A stretch of DNA of 60,166 nt from Streptomyces albospinus (lineage in GTDB: Bacteria > Actinomycetota > Actinomycetes > Streptomycetales > Streptomycetaceae), in the NCBI RefSeq assembly GCF_014648695.1, contig NZ_BMRP01000028.1:25037-85202 (forward strand). The letters are read 5' to 3'. The position numbers and the translations under genes were made by a program. The notes beneath the pieces were generated by a model that did no database searches, was not told the origin of the DNA, and saw nothing but the letters and a program-made list of their open reading frames with translations. Position 1 is the first letter of the stretch. Every line of letters starts with the position of its first letter. Of the stretch, positions 26,401 to 33,066 are shown piece by piece.

Positions 26401-27217
26401 AAAAGTCGAGTCCATTCTGGGGCAGAAATGGCCTGTATGGGGTATGGCTTGTGCGCTTTCGCTTGCCGCTAAGCGCGGTAAGAGAGGTGAAGTGCCAATC
26501 AGTGAGCTGTTTGATGAGTCCGTGAGCGTGGTTGATCGAGTCAGATATGCGCGGCTGCAAGCAGGAAACGCCGCGTGGTGGAAAAAACAGCTTGGAGCAG
26601 CGGATCCAGAAAAGCGGCAAATTTGGGCTTTGGTGGCTTTGTCCTTCTGCGGCCCTGCTACGCTCGCGAAGGTCTGCGGTGAGCTCGACGATGTGGTCGA
26701 GAGCCTGCACGCCCGGGAGGGTGAGCGACTGGTTAGTGGCATCGAACAAATCCGAGGATGGCTCGGCGTATATCGCGATGTGCGCGTCGATTTACTGCCT
26801 GAAGTGATGAGCCCTCGACTCGCTGCCATTCTTTCAATTTGGTCTAATGGTGGCGTGCGGCAAGAAATTGTAGATAGGTATCTATCGAGCTATATCGGTG
26901 ACGAACCTTACATTCATGATGCTATTTTCGGTTGCGCAATTGACGGCATTCGATCTGGGCATGTGGATTGGGGTGCGGAAATTGACAGAATTAAGCGGGC
27001 TTATCGAGCGACAGGACTTTCAATGTCGCACCTGGGATACATGCGACCGTCCGTCAACATGCCTGTGGAGGTGGCTCGCAAAATCGCAAGTAACGCTGTC
27101 TCGTATCCGATTTTTTTGGTTCGGGTAGCAGAGACCAGCATGCGGAGGGCGCTGGCGGAAAAGACAGTTCCTCTATCAAGAGTTGCAGAGCGTGGCGGCT
27201 GGTTCGAAGAAGACTGA
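23480..27217 (+). CDS. Mrr-like nuclease-NACHT STAND protein, putative anti-phage defence
   Basis: Encodes 1,245 residues. Residues 1-~150 form a PD-(D/E)xK domain of the Mrr type: Glu11, GQRDGGRD with Asp41, and QVK with Lys59. A NACHT-type NTPase follows, with Walker A GGPGQGKST (~279-286), Walker B LLIVLDGLDE (~383-392) and a sensor VTTRPS near 425. The C-terminal ~650 residues are helical and of no recognised family, the usual place of the trigger-sensing region in Avs/bNACHT proteins. Those proteins recognise phage components and then cut DNA to kill the host cell. TTG start with GGGAAGG upstream. The DNA is visibly less GC-rich than its neighbours, with many A/T third positions, indicating recent acquisition. 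It stands alone, so it may be a single-gene system. Activity is inferred, not shown. Confidence 0.85.
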   Translation: MTYLYEQLDPERFQQLCQALISLEYPGTQCFPVGQRDGGRDAVQMFANTQGSYRVFQVKFVRNPFTIDDVHKWLVDTMKGEIPKILEILKRRKGAIEYILVSNVPGTAFPDSGSIDTLNELLNANSPVPIRAWWRDDLDRRCDGHADVRWAYPDMLRGTDVLQALAESIGGDLLGNRLDVLRSFAAEQFDMDNEVRFKQVELSNEILNLFVDVPAVIPLAHEEGRRKEEKRALQIRQIVQQIAQRGGSLNDRDEPIGAARLLLHDDIAKLSDLVVLEGGPGQGKSTLAQYVCQVHRMRVLGKVEFAALPREHQAKSVRFPIRVDLREYATWLSGKNPFGPEAESQRPVQSSKSLESFISALISEQSGGRTFTVDDLSAVARSSSLLIVLDGLDEVAEVRLRNDMVKEIGSAARRMKESAAALQMLVTTRPSALAEVSEFPSKLFQRWTLTRLGRPLIEEYSERWAKSRRLKPKETANLRKTLAEKLDQPHMRDLARNPMQLAILLTVIHTRGGSLPDKRTALYDIYVELFLAREAEKSEIVKKHQEVLIDLHRYLAWLLHSEAETGRALGKIEASRLREVIKDYLISEGRDPAWTKDLFTGLAQRVVFLVGAVEGLFEFEVQPLREYFAGRFLYETAPYSPVGSPRRGTKDERFDAVARSTHWLNVTRFYAGCFSKGELPSLVDRLEVLCADGDLGLTSHPRSLAATLVADWVFSQNPRSLKKVIELILDKDGYRSLLGDDRYSTSGGEPITLPDGCGRTELLERCLSVLSGAPPRDIQVSITALAQKNGTREELYLLWLDGFSLLSSSDEKISWVWSGYFLGVLNFQGDEALLRIFTEFGVPFDAQVIGAMIAAGRASYFAQRSDLLEHFRDTLFDGFIAGFRSPRRIKSAVDLLCVALNPMPLLRNHHDIRRTYGENLARVVGFNLPQSESEVAPAHEAKVDAVVRAFQELLGAPQQEGSPTSDGAFAEYVRKVESILGQKWPVWGMACALSLAAKRGKRGEVPISELFDESVSVVDRVRYARLQAGNAAWWKKQLGAADPEKRQIWALVALSFCGPATLAKVCGELDDVVESLHAREGERLVSGIEQIRGWLGVYRDVRVDLLPEVMSPRLAAILSIWSNGGVRQEIVDRYLSSYIGDEPYIHDAIFGCAIDGIRSGHVDWGAEIDRIKRAYRATGLSMSHLGYMRPSVNMPVEVARKIASNAVSYPIFLVRVAETSMRRALAEKTVPLSRVAERGGWFEED

Positions 27218-27247
27218 GGTCGGCGGAGCGGCTTTGGGCTGGAGCTG

Positions 27248-27358
27248 CTTTGGCGCGAGTGATCATGGCCCCGTAAGCTTCCGGCGCGTCGGGCAGTCTG
27301 TGGACCTGCCCGGTAAAGCACGACGTTGGGGCCATGATCTTAGAGGCTCGCGCCAAAG
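27248..27358. other. Long imperfect inverted repeat / structured element
   Basis: The outer arms are CTTTGGCGCGAG (27,248-27,259) and CTCGCGCCAAAG (27,347-27,358), perfectly complementary. After a 1-nt versus 7-nt bulge, the inner arms GATCATGGCCCC (27,261-27,272) and GGGGCCATGATC (27,328-27,339) are also perfect. The loop contains a further GGGCAG/CTGCCC hairpin. It begins 31 bp after the NACHT stop. It could be a terminator, a small RNA, or a single-strand origin or transfer site of the element. Confidence 0.65.
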
Positions 27359-27399
27359 TGGCTGCCTAAAGCCGTGGAGCCGACCGCCCCAGCTACGGC

Positions 27400-27545
27400 G
27401 TACCCCTTCTCTGGCCGCAAGCGGCTGATCGTTGAGCGCGCGGGACGGGCTCCGGCCGGGCTGGAGCGGGGCGGAGACAGGAGCGCAGGCCCGGCCGGGG
27501 GCTGGGCCGCGCGCGGCGAGCGCGAGCGAGCCGCCTTGAACCCGT
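27400..27545. other. GC-rich palindromic non-coding block
   Basis: Contains GCTCCGGCC/GGGCTGGAGC and several GGCC-rich palindromes, then a GCGAGC-rich stretch near 27,510-27,530. It sits between the long inverted repeat and the convergent small gene. Such blocks in rolling-circle elements often hold cis-acting replication or transfer sites, but no nick site can be pointed to. Confidence 0.35.
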
Positions 27546-27560
27546 AGAGAAAGTTGTTAC

Positions 27561-27965
27561 TCAGTAAGGCGTGGGGGCTTTCGGTCGTGGCGTGAACTTC
27601 TCGGCGCATGCAGGGAGTTCGGCCGCCTCGCGGTGGGCCAGGCCGAGGAAGAGCACGGGTCGGGCGGTCCACTCGATGCGGGTGTCTCGGTGGCTGATGG
27701 TGATGGCGTAAGGCGTGGTGTACGCAAGGGTCTCGATGGCGCTCACGTAGCCGCCGGCCAGCCAGCTTTGGGCGCGTGCGGCTGCCTCGGGTTCAAGGGC
27801 TGAGGTGATCGTGCGGAGTGCGATGCGTATCCATCGGACGGCTTGGACGGCGTTGTCGGCCTCGCAGGAGGCGAGTAGGACGGGAGCCTCGCCGGTCGCC
27901 GGGCTCTGAGTCCAGCACTCGCACCAGTATCCGGGGCGAAGTGCAGGCAGGGCTACGTGGTTCAT
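27561..27965 (-). CDS. Small AICE protein, paralogue of the upstream gene
   Basis: A 134-residue soluble protein of unknown function. ATG 27,965 overlaps the upstream gene's stop (ATGA). It shares a pattern with the preceding gene product: GYWCE near the start, AVRWIRIALRTITSALEPEA, AQSWLAG, then ITISHRDTR near the end, aligning with GYRCE, ALRWLRGRATDITDQL, RHWLSD and FTIYDEATR. The two therefore look like a tandem duplication. The gene ends beside the GC-rich block, convergent with the NACHT gene. No catalytic motif is seen. Confidence 0.7.
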   Translation of the reverse strand: MNHVALPALRPGYWCECWTQSPATGEAPVLLASCEADNAVQAVRWIRIALRTITSALEPEAAARAQSWLAGGYVSAIETLAYTTPYAITISHRDTRIEWTARPVLFLGLAHREAAELPACAEKFTPRPKAPTPY

Positions 27966-28384
27966 TTCGCGTTCCATGCGGGACTCACTGACAGCGTGTA
28001 GCGGGTGGCTTCGTCGTAGATCGTGAAGAGGTAGGAGTCGCCTCGGGTGAGGGCGAGGAGCGCGTACTCGTGGGCGGCCTGATCGCTGAGCCAGTGGCGG
28101 ACCGGTCGGGCTGCCGGGGCGTCGAGCTGGTCGGTGATGTCGGTGGCTCGGCCGCGAAGCCAACGCAGTGCCAGGCGTGGAGTGGCCGCGGAGCGTAAGC
28201 CGAGAGAGACGGAATGGCCTTCGTGGGGTGCATGAGCGACGGCCTCGCACCGGTAGCCGGCACCAGCGCCAATCGCTTGATCACGGCCGATGCCGTACAG
28301 CGCCCACCCGCCAAGGCCAACTTTCTCCAGCGAACTTGAGTGTTCGAGTCCAACAGCTAGGCGACTGCTCGTATACTCGTCCAT
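27962..28384 (-). CDS. Small AICE protein, first of a paralogous pair
   Basis: A 140-residue soluble protein with no recognised family. AGGAG lies 6 nt before ATG 28,384. Its middle and C-terminal parts match the downstream gene product. The 46-bp gap after the Pif-like Nudix gene and the same direction suggest one operon pif-A-B, divergent from the KorSA-like regulator and so probably under its control. The first codons overlap an ACGAG-type palindrome (CTCGTATACTCGT, ~28,366-28,378) related to operator-like sites nearby. Confidence 0.7.
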   Translation of the reverse strand: MDEYTSSRLAVGLEHSSSLEKVGLGGWALYGIGRDQAIGAGAGYRCEAVAHAPHEGHSVSLGLRSAATPRLALRWLRGRATDITDQLDAPAARPVRHWLSDQAAHEYALLALTRGDSYLFTIYDEATRYTLSVSPAWNAK

Positions 28385-28430
28385 ACAAGCTCCTTTGTGC
28401 TGGTAGGCCGCTATGGGCAGTGGGTTCGAG

Positions 28431-28862
28431 CTAGATGAGTTTCACGCCGTCGTGCGCCCGCACGGCGGGTGGCGAGGCCGCGTCAAGGGCGTCCAGGACG
28501 CGGATCGCGTACGCCTCGTCGGCGAGCTCGGTGACTTCCTCACGGGTGACCCAGCGCAGGGCGCGAGTCTCTTCGCCAGTGGTGGGGATGCCGTCGATCG
28601 CTTCGCAGCGGAAGACCATCGAGACGATCAAGCCGGTCATGTTCTTGTAGATGCCGGTCAGGGTCGCCGGGAGGGCGATCTTGATGCCGGTCTCTTCGAG
28701 TACCTCGCGCTGGAGGGCTTCGGGGATGGTCTCCCCGCGTTCGAGTACACCGCCGGGCGGTTCCCATTGGCCGTTGTCCCGGCGCTGTATGAGCAGAGCA
28801 CGGCCCCGGTCGTCGACGATGACGCCGGCGACGCTCACGGAGTGCGGGCGCTCGGTGCTCAC
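28431..28862 (-). CDS. pif: Nudix hydrolase, Pif-like (AICE immunity factor)
   Basis: A 143-residue Nudix protein. The box GGVLERGETIPEALQREVLE then ETG is complete, preceded by ALLIQRRDNGQWEPP. In pSAM2 the immunity factor Pif carries a Nudix motif and blocks entry of the same element from a neighbouring cell. The position here beside the KorSA-like gene fits that role. GTG 28,862 is chosen as the start (MSTERPHSVSVAGVIVDD); a second GTG 24 nt later is possible. The exclusion function is inferred from family and context. Confidence 0.75.
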   Translation of the reverse strand: MSTERPHSVSVAGVIVDDRGRALLIQRRDNGQWEPPGGVLERGETIPEALQREVLEETGIKIALPATLTGIYKNMTGLIVSMVFRCEAIDGIPTTGEETRALRWVTREEVTELADEAYAIRVLDALDAASPPAVRAHDGVKLI

Positions 28863-28920
28863 GGAACTTCGATCCCCTCGGCTGGCTAGGCTTCCCACGG
28901 TAGCAACCAGAGTCAGCCGC

Positions 28921-28935
28921 TCGTCTAGATACCTG
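28921..28935. promoter_or_regulatory. Candidate KorSA-type operator at the GntR gene start
   Basis: TCGTCTAGATACCTG shares GTCTAGA with the site at 29,884. It lies just before the ribosome site of the regulator's own gene and downstream of the divergent pif start, fitting autoregulation. Confidence 0.5.
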
Positions 28936-28946
28936 TAGGAGTGGAA

Positions 28947-29735
28947 ATGCCCGCACAGACTACCGCCGCGCTCGGCGCGCTGGACCCCACCAGCGACCGG
29001 GCGGTGTTCCGGCAGATCGCCGACCAGCTGCGCGAAGCGATCGACAAGGGCCGGTACAAGGAGGGCGACAAGCTCCCGTCGGAGACTGAGCTGGTCGAGC
29101 ACTACGGGGTGTCGCGGATGACCGTCCGCAACTCCCTGTCCGTCCTCCAGGGCGAGGGCCTGGTGGTCTCCGAGCATGGCAAGGGTGTCTTCGTCCGGCC
29201 GCGTCCGCCGGTCCGGCGGCTGGCCTCGGACCGCTTCGCCCGGCGGCACCGTGATCAGGGGAAGTCGGCGTTCACCGTGGAGGCGGAAGCCGCGGGGAGC
29301 CGGCCGGAGGTGGACAGCCTGGAGGTGAAGGAGGAGCGGCCCTCGCAGGACATCGCCACGCGCCTGGGCGGGCCGCGCCGAGTGCTGGCTCGTCGCCGCC
29401 GCTACCTGCTCGACGGCCGGCCGGTCGAGTTCGCTACGTCGTACATCCCGCTCGACCTGGCGACGGGCACCCCGATCGCCGAGCCCAACCCCGGCCCCGG
29501 CGGCATCTACGCCCGGCTGGAAGAGCTGGGGCACCGCCTCGACCACTTCGACGAGGAGATCCGCGCCCGGATGCCCTCGCCCCATGAGGTCAAGACGCTC
29601 CGGCTGGCCGCTGGCGTCCCGGTGATTCACCTGATCCGTACCGCGTATGACACCGAGGGGCGTGCGGTTGAGGTCTGCGACACGGTGATGGCCGCCGACG
29701 CGTACGTCCTCAACTACCAGCTCCCGGCTACCTGA
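28947..29735 (+). CDS. GntR-family repressor, KorSA-like
   Basis: A 262-residue regulator. The winged HTH is at residues ~18-85 (YKEGDKLPSETELVEHYGVS then RMTVRNSLSVLQGEGLV). A UTRA-type effector domain occupies residues ~95-255 (ARRRRYLLDGRPVEFATSYI and similar). In pSAM2, KorSA of this family keeps replication and transfer genes silent. ATG 28,947 follows AGGAG by 5 nt. It is divergent from pif, and CTAG-containing operator candidates lie before this gene, before the 29,921 gene and before rep. Confidence 0.88.
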   Translation: MPAQTTAALGALDPTSDRAVFRQIADQLREAIDKGRYKEGDKLPSETELVEHYGVSRMTVRNSLSVLQGEGLVVSEHGKGVFVRPRPPVRRLASDRFARRHRDQGKSAFTVEAEAAGSRPEVDSLEVKEERPSQDIATRLGGPRRVLARRRRYLLDGRPVEFATSYIPLDLATGTPIAEPNPGPGGIYARLEELGHRLDHFDEEIRARMPSPHEVKTLRLAAGVPVIHLIRTAYDTEGRAVEVCDTVMAADAYVLNYQLPAT

Positions 29736-29783
29736 TGGCTGGGCGGATGGAACGCTGACGTGCTTCCGCCCCTCCTCTGCCGA

Positions 29784-29822
29784 CTCGTACACACGAGACA
29801 GGGAACTCATATAGACGAGTAG
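29784..29822. promoter_or_regulatory. Operator candidates upstream of the conserved AICE gene
   Basis: CTCGTACACACGAG (29,784-29,797) is palindromic. ACTCATATAGACGAGTAG (29,805-29,822) contains TAGACGAGTAG, one base from the CTAGACGACTAG core at 29,886 and 33,036. A promoter probably overlaps here, with CATAGT near 29,834 as its -10. Confidence 0.5.
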
Positions 29823-29885
29823 CCGTCTCTATGTCATAGTGGTCCGCAGGTTCCCGAGCCATCGGGGGCAAAGGCGGCAGCTTGT

Positions 29886-29897
29886 CTAGACGACTAG
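29886..29897. promoter_or_regulatory. KorSA-type operator CTAGACGACTAG
   Basis: An exact 12-mer shared with 33,036-33,047 (the identity extends to TCTAGACGACTAGC counting flanks). It lies 24 bp before the TTG start of the conserved gene, so it is well placed for repression. Confidence 0.65.
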
Positions 29898-29920
29898 CTG
29901 TCATGGAGAAGGAGAAAGCA

Positions 29921-30277
29921 TTGCGTTCCATCCGCGTTGAGACCTCGGCGGCCACGATCCTGCTGACCGAGGCTCCGGAGAAGAAGCTGAAGGACCGGCG
30001 AACCGGTGAGGTCGCCACCGACGCCAACACCGGTGACGTGCTGTGGACGGTCGGGGTCGTCTACATCGAGGAGGGCGAGTCGTCGCTGGTCAAGGTCACC
30101 GTTCCGGAGAAGGGACTGACCGAGGGGCTGACGGTCGGGGCTCCGGTCTCGCTGGCCGGTCTGGTGGCCCGGCCGTGGGAGTCCACGTTCAACGGACAGG
30201 CGCGGCACGGCATCGCCTTCCGGGCAACCGCCGTGATGCCCGCCGAGTTCCAGGTCCCGGCTGCGGTGGGGGCCTGA
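29921..30277 (+). CDS. Conserved AICE protein, unknown function
   Basis: Encodes 118 residues, MRSIRVETSAATILLTEAPE onward, a type I recall beside the FtsK-like gene in Streptomyces AICEs. It is beta-rich with VGVVYIEEGESSLVKVTVPE and GAPVSLAGLVARPWE, which could form an OB-like barrel and so bind single-stranded DNA; that is a guess. TTG 29,921 is preferred because AAGGAG lies 6 nt before it; ATG 29,903 would place that site inside the gene. It heads a plus-strand operon running to int, just after operator candidates. Confidence 0.7.
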   Translation: MRSIRVETSAATILLTEAPEKKLKDRRTGEVATDANTGDVLWTVGVVYIEEGESSLVKVTVPEKGLTEGLTVGAPVSLAGLVARPWESTFNGQARHGIAFRATAVMPAEFQVPAAVGA

Positions 30278-30282
30278 TCGCC

Positions 30283-31659
30283 GTGTCCGATCTGCTGACG
30301 TTGATGGAGGTGGGTGCTCCGGTCGCCGCGCTTGGTGGCGGGGGTGCCTACCTCCGGGCGAAGCATCCGGCCGCTTTCTGGTGCACGGCTGGACTGCCGA
30401 TATCCACGGCCCGGATGCTGGGCACGTACGGCTCGACGATGGAGGCGTGTGGGCTGACCGTTCAGCCGTCGCGGCTCCGGGCCCTGTTCGTCCAGGCGAC
30501 GACTCGGCGCGAGGTGCGGCCGGTTCCGCCTCGTCGGGGCCTGATCCGGCCGACCTCGACGGGCATGCGGGTCCGGCTGCGCCTGGCGCCGGGGCAGGAG
30601 CCGGCGGACGTGGCGGCTTCGGCCGAACGGCTGCGGCACGCTTGGGGCGTTCACGCCGTGTACGTCTCCGAGGTCAAGCCGGGCGTGGTCGAACTGCGGC
30701 TCGTCGGCTTCGACGTGCTCCGTAAGGTCCGTATGCCGCGGAAGACCGAGGGCGGGTTCCTCAAGGTCTCGGTGGCGCTGAGGGAGGACGCGACCGCGTA
30801 CGTCCGCGACTACCGCACGACCCCGCATCAACTCACCCTGGGGGCCACGCTTTCGGGCAAGTCGATGTTCCAACGCCACCTGGTCGCAGGGCTCGCCCCG
30901 CAGCCGGTCGCGCTGGTCGGGATCGACTGCAAGCGGGGTGTGGAGTTGGCGCCGTTTGCCCCGCGGTTGTCGGCGCTGGCCACCGAGCCGGGGCAAGCGG
31001 CTGACCTGCTGCCGGTACTGGTGCAGTTGATGGAAGATCGGTACGACCTGATCAAGGCCCGGCAGGGTATCGCCCCGGGGACCCCGGACGAGGAGATCAC
31101 CTCCGACATCTGGGGCCTGCCGGAGTCCGAACGGCCTGTGCCCGTGGTGGTGTTCGTGGACGAGGTAGCCGAGCTGTTCATGGTCGCCACCCGTAAGGAC
31201 GAGGAACGGCGGGACGAGATGGTCACCCAGCTCATCCGCCTCGCCCAACTCGGTCGCGCCGCCGGCATCTACCTGGAGGTGTGCGGCCAACGGTTCGGCG
31301 CCGAGCTGGGCAAGGGCGCCACCATGCTCCGCGCCCAGCTCACCGGGCGGGTCTGCCACCGGGTCAACGACGAAGCCTCGGCCAAGATGGCTCTTGGTGA
31401 CATCGCTCCCGAGGCCGTTGGCGCCGCTTGTGCCATCGCACCCGAACGGCCCGGCCTGGCTGTCGCTGGGGACACCTCCGGCGGCTGGTCCCGCATCCGC
31501 ACCCCGTATCTGTCGCTCGCCGACGCTGCCGCCGTGTGCGCCGCCTCGGCCCACCTGGTGCCGGACGTTCCGGCGCTCGATCGCTTCCGGCCCGTCGTAC
31601 CGGTTGGGCCCGCTAACCCGCCGGTTTCGCTGGTCAAGCCGCTGCCGGTGACCGGCTAA
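30283..31659 (+). CDS. FtsK/SpoIIIE-like DNA translocase (TraSA-like)
   Basis: A 458-residue P-loop ATPase. Walker A is GATLSGKS (187-194) and Walker B VVVFVDE (Asp293-Glu294). It has the FtsK-type layout with RLAQLGRAAGIYLEVCGQRF near 320-345. In Streptomyces conjugation a single FtsK-like protein moves double-stranded DNA between hyphae. Unlike TraB there is no strong N-terminal membrane anchor, only a weak hydrophobic stretch. GTG 30,283, 5 bp after the preceding gene. It could instead help segregate or replicate the element, but the neighbouring spd-like genes favour transfer. Confidence 0.85.
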   Translation: MSDLLTLMEVGAPVAALGGGGAYLRAKHPAAFWCTAGLPISTARMLGTYGSTMEACGLTVQPSRLRALFVQATTRREVRPVPPRRGLIRPTSTGMRVRLRLAPGQEPADVAASAERLRHAWGVHAVYVSEVKPGVVELRLVGFDVLRKVRMPRKTEGGFLKVSVALREDATAYVRDYRTTPHQLTLGATLSGKSMFQRHLVAGLAPQPVALVGIDCKRGVELAPFAPRLSALATEPGQAADLLPVLVQLMEDRYDLIKARQGIAPGTPDEEITSDIWGLPESERPVPVVVFVDEVAELFMVATRKDEERRDEMVTQLIRLAQLGRAAGIYLEVCGQRFGAELGKGATMLRAQLTGRVCHRVNDEASAKMALGDIAPEAVGAACAIAPERPGLAVAGDTSGGWSRIRTPYLSLADAAAVCAASAHLVPDVPALDRFRPVVPVGPANPPVSLVKPLPVTG

Positions 31660-31743
31660 CCCACCTTCCCTCAACGGTGGGTGCGACCACCTCGCGCCAG
31701 GTCCCTACCCGATCCATGCCAGAAATCGGAAGGAGGTCCGTCC

Positions 31744-32439
31744 ATGCTGCGGGCCTACATGGGCCGCGTAGATGCGGTGCTCGTCCAAGCCGTCATCGCT
31801 GCTGCCCTGTCGTTCGCCCACCTGCACGACATCGCCGCGGTGGCCGGACAGGACGGTTGGAAAGGCTGGGCCTATCCGGTCTCGGTGGACCTGTTGCTTG
31901 TGGCGGCTTGGCGGCGGCTGCGGTCCGGGGCGGCCAAGCGGGCCGGGTGGTGCTGGTTCGTCATCGCGTTGACCGCCTCACTCGGCGCCAACGTGGCAAC
32001 CGCCGGCCTGCTCGACGTCCACGCAGTACCGGCCTGGCTGCGCATCCTCGTCGCCGGATGGCCCGCGGTCGCCTTCCTCGGCGGAACTCTGCTCGCGCAC
32101 TCCAGCCCTCGACCGGCTGAGGTCGAGACCGCACCCGAGCCTGAGCCGGAACAGGTCAACACTCCGGCGCCCGGCCCGGTGCCCGCGGAGCCCGAACCCG
32201 AGCCGGAACCAGTCAAGTTCAAGCCCAGCGACGAGGCGCCAGAGCTCGAACCCGCCCCGGCGGCGTCGCCTGGCCCCGCGCTCCCAGCGCCGTCCGTCCC
32301 GGCCGCCCTGGTCGACTACGCCCGAAAGGTCGCCGCTGACCACCGCACCCGTACCGGCGCCCCCATCGACACCACGACCCTGCGCGCCCGCCTCGGCGTC
32401 CCCGCACAACTCGCTGAAGCCGTCGCCGCCCAGCTGTGA
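31744..32439 (+). CDS. DUF2637/SpdB-like spread protein
   Basis: A 231-residue membrane protein. AAGGAGGT lies 6 nt before ATG 31,744. Four hydrophobic segments occupy residues ~10-120, in the pattern of DUF2637 proteins found in Streptomyces conjugative elements, where Spd proteins help spread DNA along the mycelium. A Pro/Glu repeat region (EPEPEQVNTPAPGPVPAEPE) follows, then a short C-terminal domain with GAPIDTTTLRARLGV. It lies between the FtsK-like gene and small transfer genes on one strand. Confidence 0.82.
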   Translation: MLRAYMGRVDAVLVQAVIAAALSFAHLHDIAAVAGQDGWKGWAYPVSVDLLLVAAWRRLRSGAAKRAGWCWFVIALTASLGANVATAGLLDVHAVPAWLRILVAGWPAVAFLGGTLLAHSSPRPAEVETAPEPEPEQVNTPAPGPVPAEPEPEPEPVKFKPSDEAPELEPAPAASPGPALPAPSVPAALVDYARKVAADHRTRTGAPIDTTTLRARLGVPAQLAEAVAAQL

Positions 32440-32454
32440 AAGGAGATCACCCCC

Positions 32455-32640
32455 GTGCGTCCGTCCACCCTGCGCGCATTACAGCGCGCTGCCGAACTCA
32501 CCCGTGCTGGCCGCTTCGTTGAGGCCATGGCCACCGCCGAGCCCGTCATCCTCGCCGCCGACCCGGAGGAGAGCGAAGAGATCGGCTGCTGGCTCACCGA
32601 GCACGCCGACGACTTCGTACGCAAGCCGGAGGAACGCTGA
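32455..32640 (+). CDS. Small AICE protein, 61 residues
   Basis: An acidic helical protein, MRPSTLRALQRAAELTRAGR onward, with no recognised domain. GTG 32,455, with AAGGAG about 10 nt before. Its stop overlaps the start of the next gene (TGATG), so it is translationally coupled to the transfer-protein gene. Conserved position in AICE operons suggests a role in spread or replication, but nothing specific can be said. Confidence 0.7.
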   Translation: MRPSTLRALQRAAELTRAGRFVEAMATAEPVILAADPEESEEIGCWLTEHADDFVRKPEER

Positions 32641-32831
32641 TGCCCGCCAACCGCCGCTTCCGCAACCTCGTCCGCATCGGCCCCGTCCGGGTCGGCACCG
32701 CCTACGACGCGAGGGGCCGGGAGAAGCACACCGCCGCGTGCACTGCCCCGCGTTGCGGCTTCTCCGCCGACTATGACAGCCGCGCCGCCGCCGAGCTGGC
32801 TGCCCGTACCCACCGCTGCCCGGTCCGCTGA
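32640..32831 (+). CDS. Mobile element transfer protein (small zinc-ribbon-like)
   Basis: Encodes 63 residues: MPANRRFRNLVRIGPVRVGT then AYDARGREKHTAACTAPRCG. It closely resembles the short 'mobile element transfer protein' of Streptomyces AICEs. The pattern C-x4-C ... H-x-C near the end (CTAPRC, THRC) may bind zinc. It starts within the previous gene's stop. The exact role in transfer is unknown for the family. Confidence 0.8.
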   Translation: MPANRRFRNLVRIGPVRVGTAYDARGREKHTAACTAPRCGFSADYDSRAAAELAARTHRCPVR

Positions 32832-32844
32832 AAGGCCCTCGCCC

Positions 32845-33039
32845 GTGACCATCACCCTGCCCCTCGTCTTCGTCCTCGGCGTCATCGCCTGGGCCGCGAT
32901 CAAGTTCCTCGGCATCCGTATGTGGGCCGCCATCGTGATCGCCCTCTTCGGCTTCTGGCTCGCCCACACCTTCCTCGCACCCGCCGTGGAGTCCGGCACC
33001 CGCACCGGGGTCCACATCGTCAACGGCAAACACATCTAG
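32845..33039 (+). CDS. Small membrane protein, Spd-like
   Basis: A 64-residue protein starting at GTG 32,845: MTITLPLVFVLGVIAWAAIK, then FLGIRMWAAIVIALFGFWLA. It has two closely spaced membrane helices and a short hydrophilic tail. Similar tiny membrane proteins in pSAM2-like elements are called Spd and influence spread of the element. It ends 3 bp before the operator at 33,036 begins to be read as non-coding and just upstream of rep; the operator partly overlaps its 3' end. Confidence 0.7.
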   Translation: MTITLPLVFVLGVIAWAAIKFLGIRMWAAIVIALFGFWLAHTFLAPAVESGTRTGVHIVNGKHI

Positions 33040-33047
33040 ACGACTAG
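33036..33047. promoter_or_regulatory. KorSA-type operator CTAGACGACTAG before rep
   Basis: Identical to the 12-mer at 29,886-29,897. It lies 20 bp before the rep start and overlaps the stop of the small membrane protein gene. It implies that rep-xis-int has its own repressible promoter. Confidence 0.65.
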
Positions 33048-33066
33048 CCAAGGAGACGTTCGCTCG

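Noticed and set aside
27248..27358. Retron msr-msd RNA
   Set aside because: The fold is suggestive, but no reverse transcriptase gene exists in the element.
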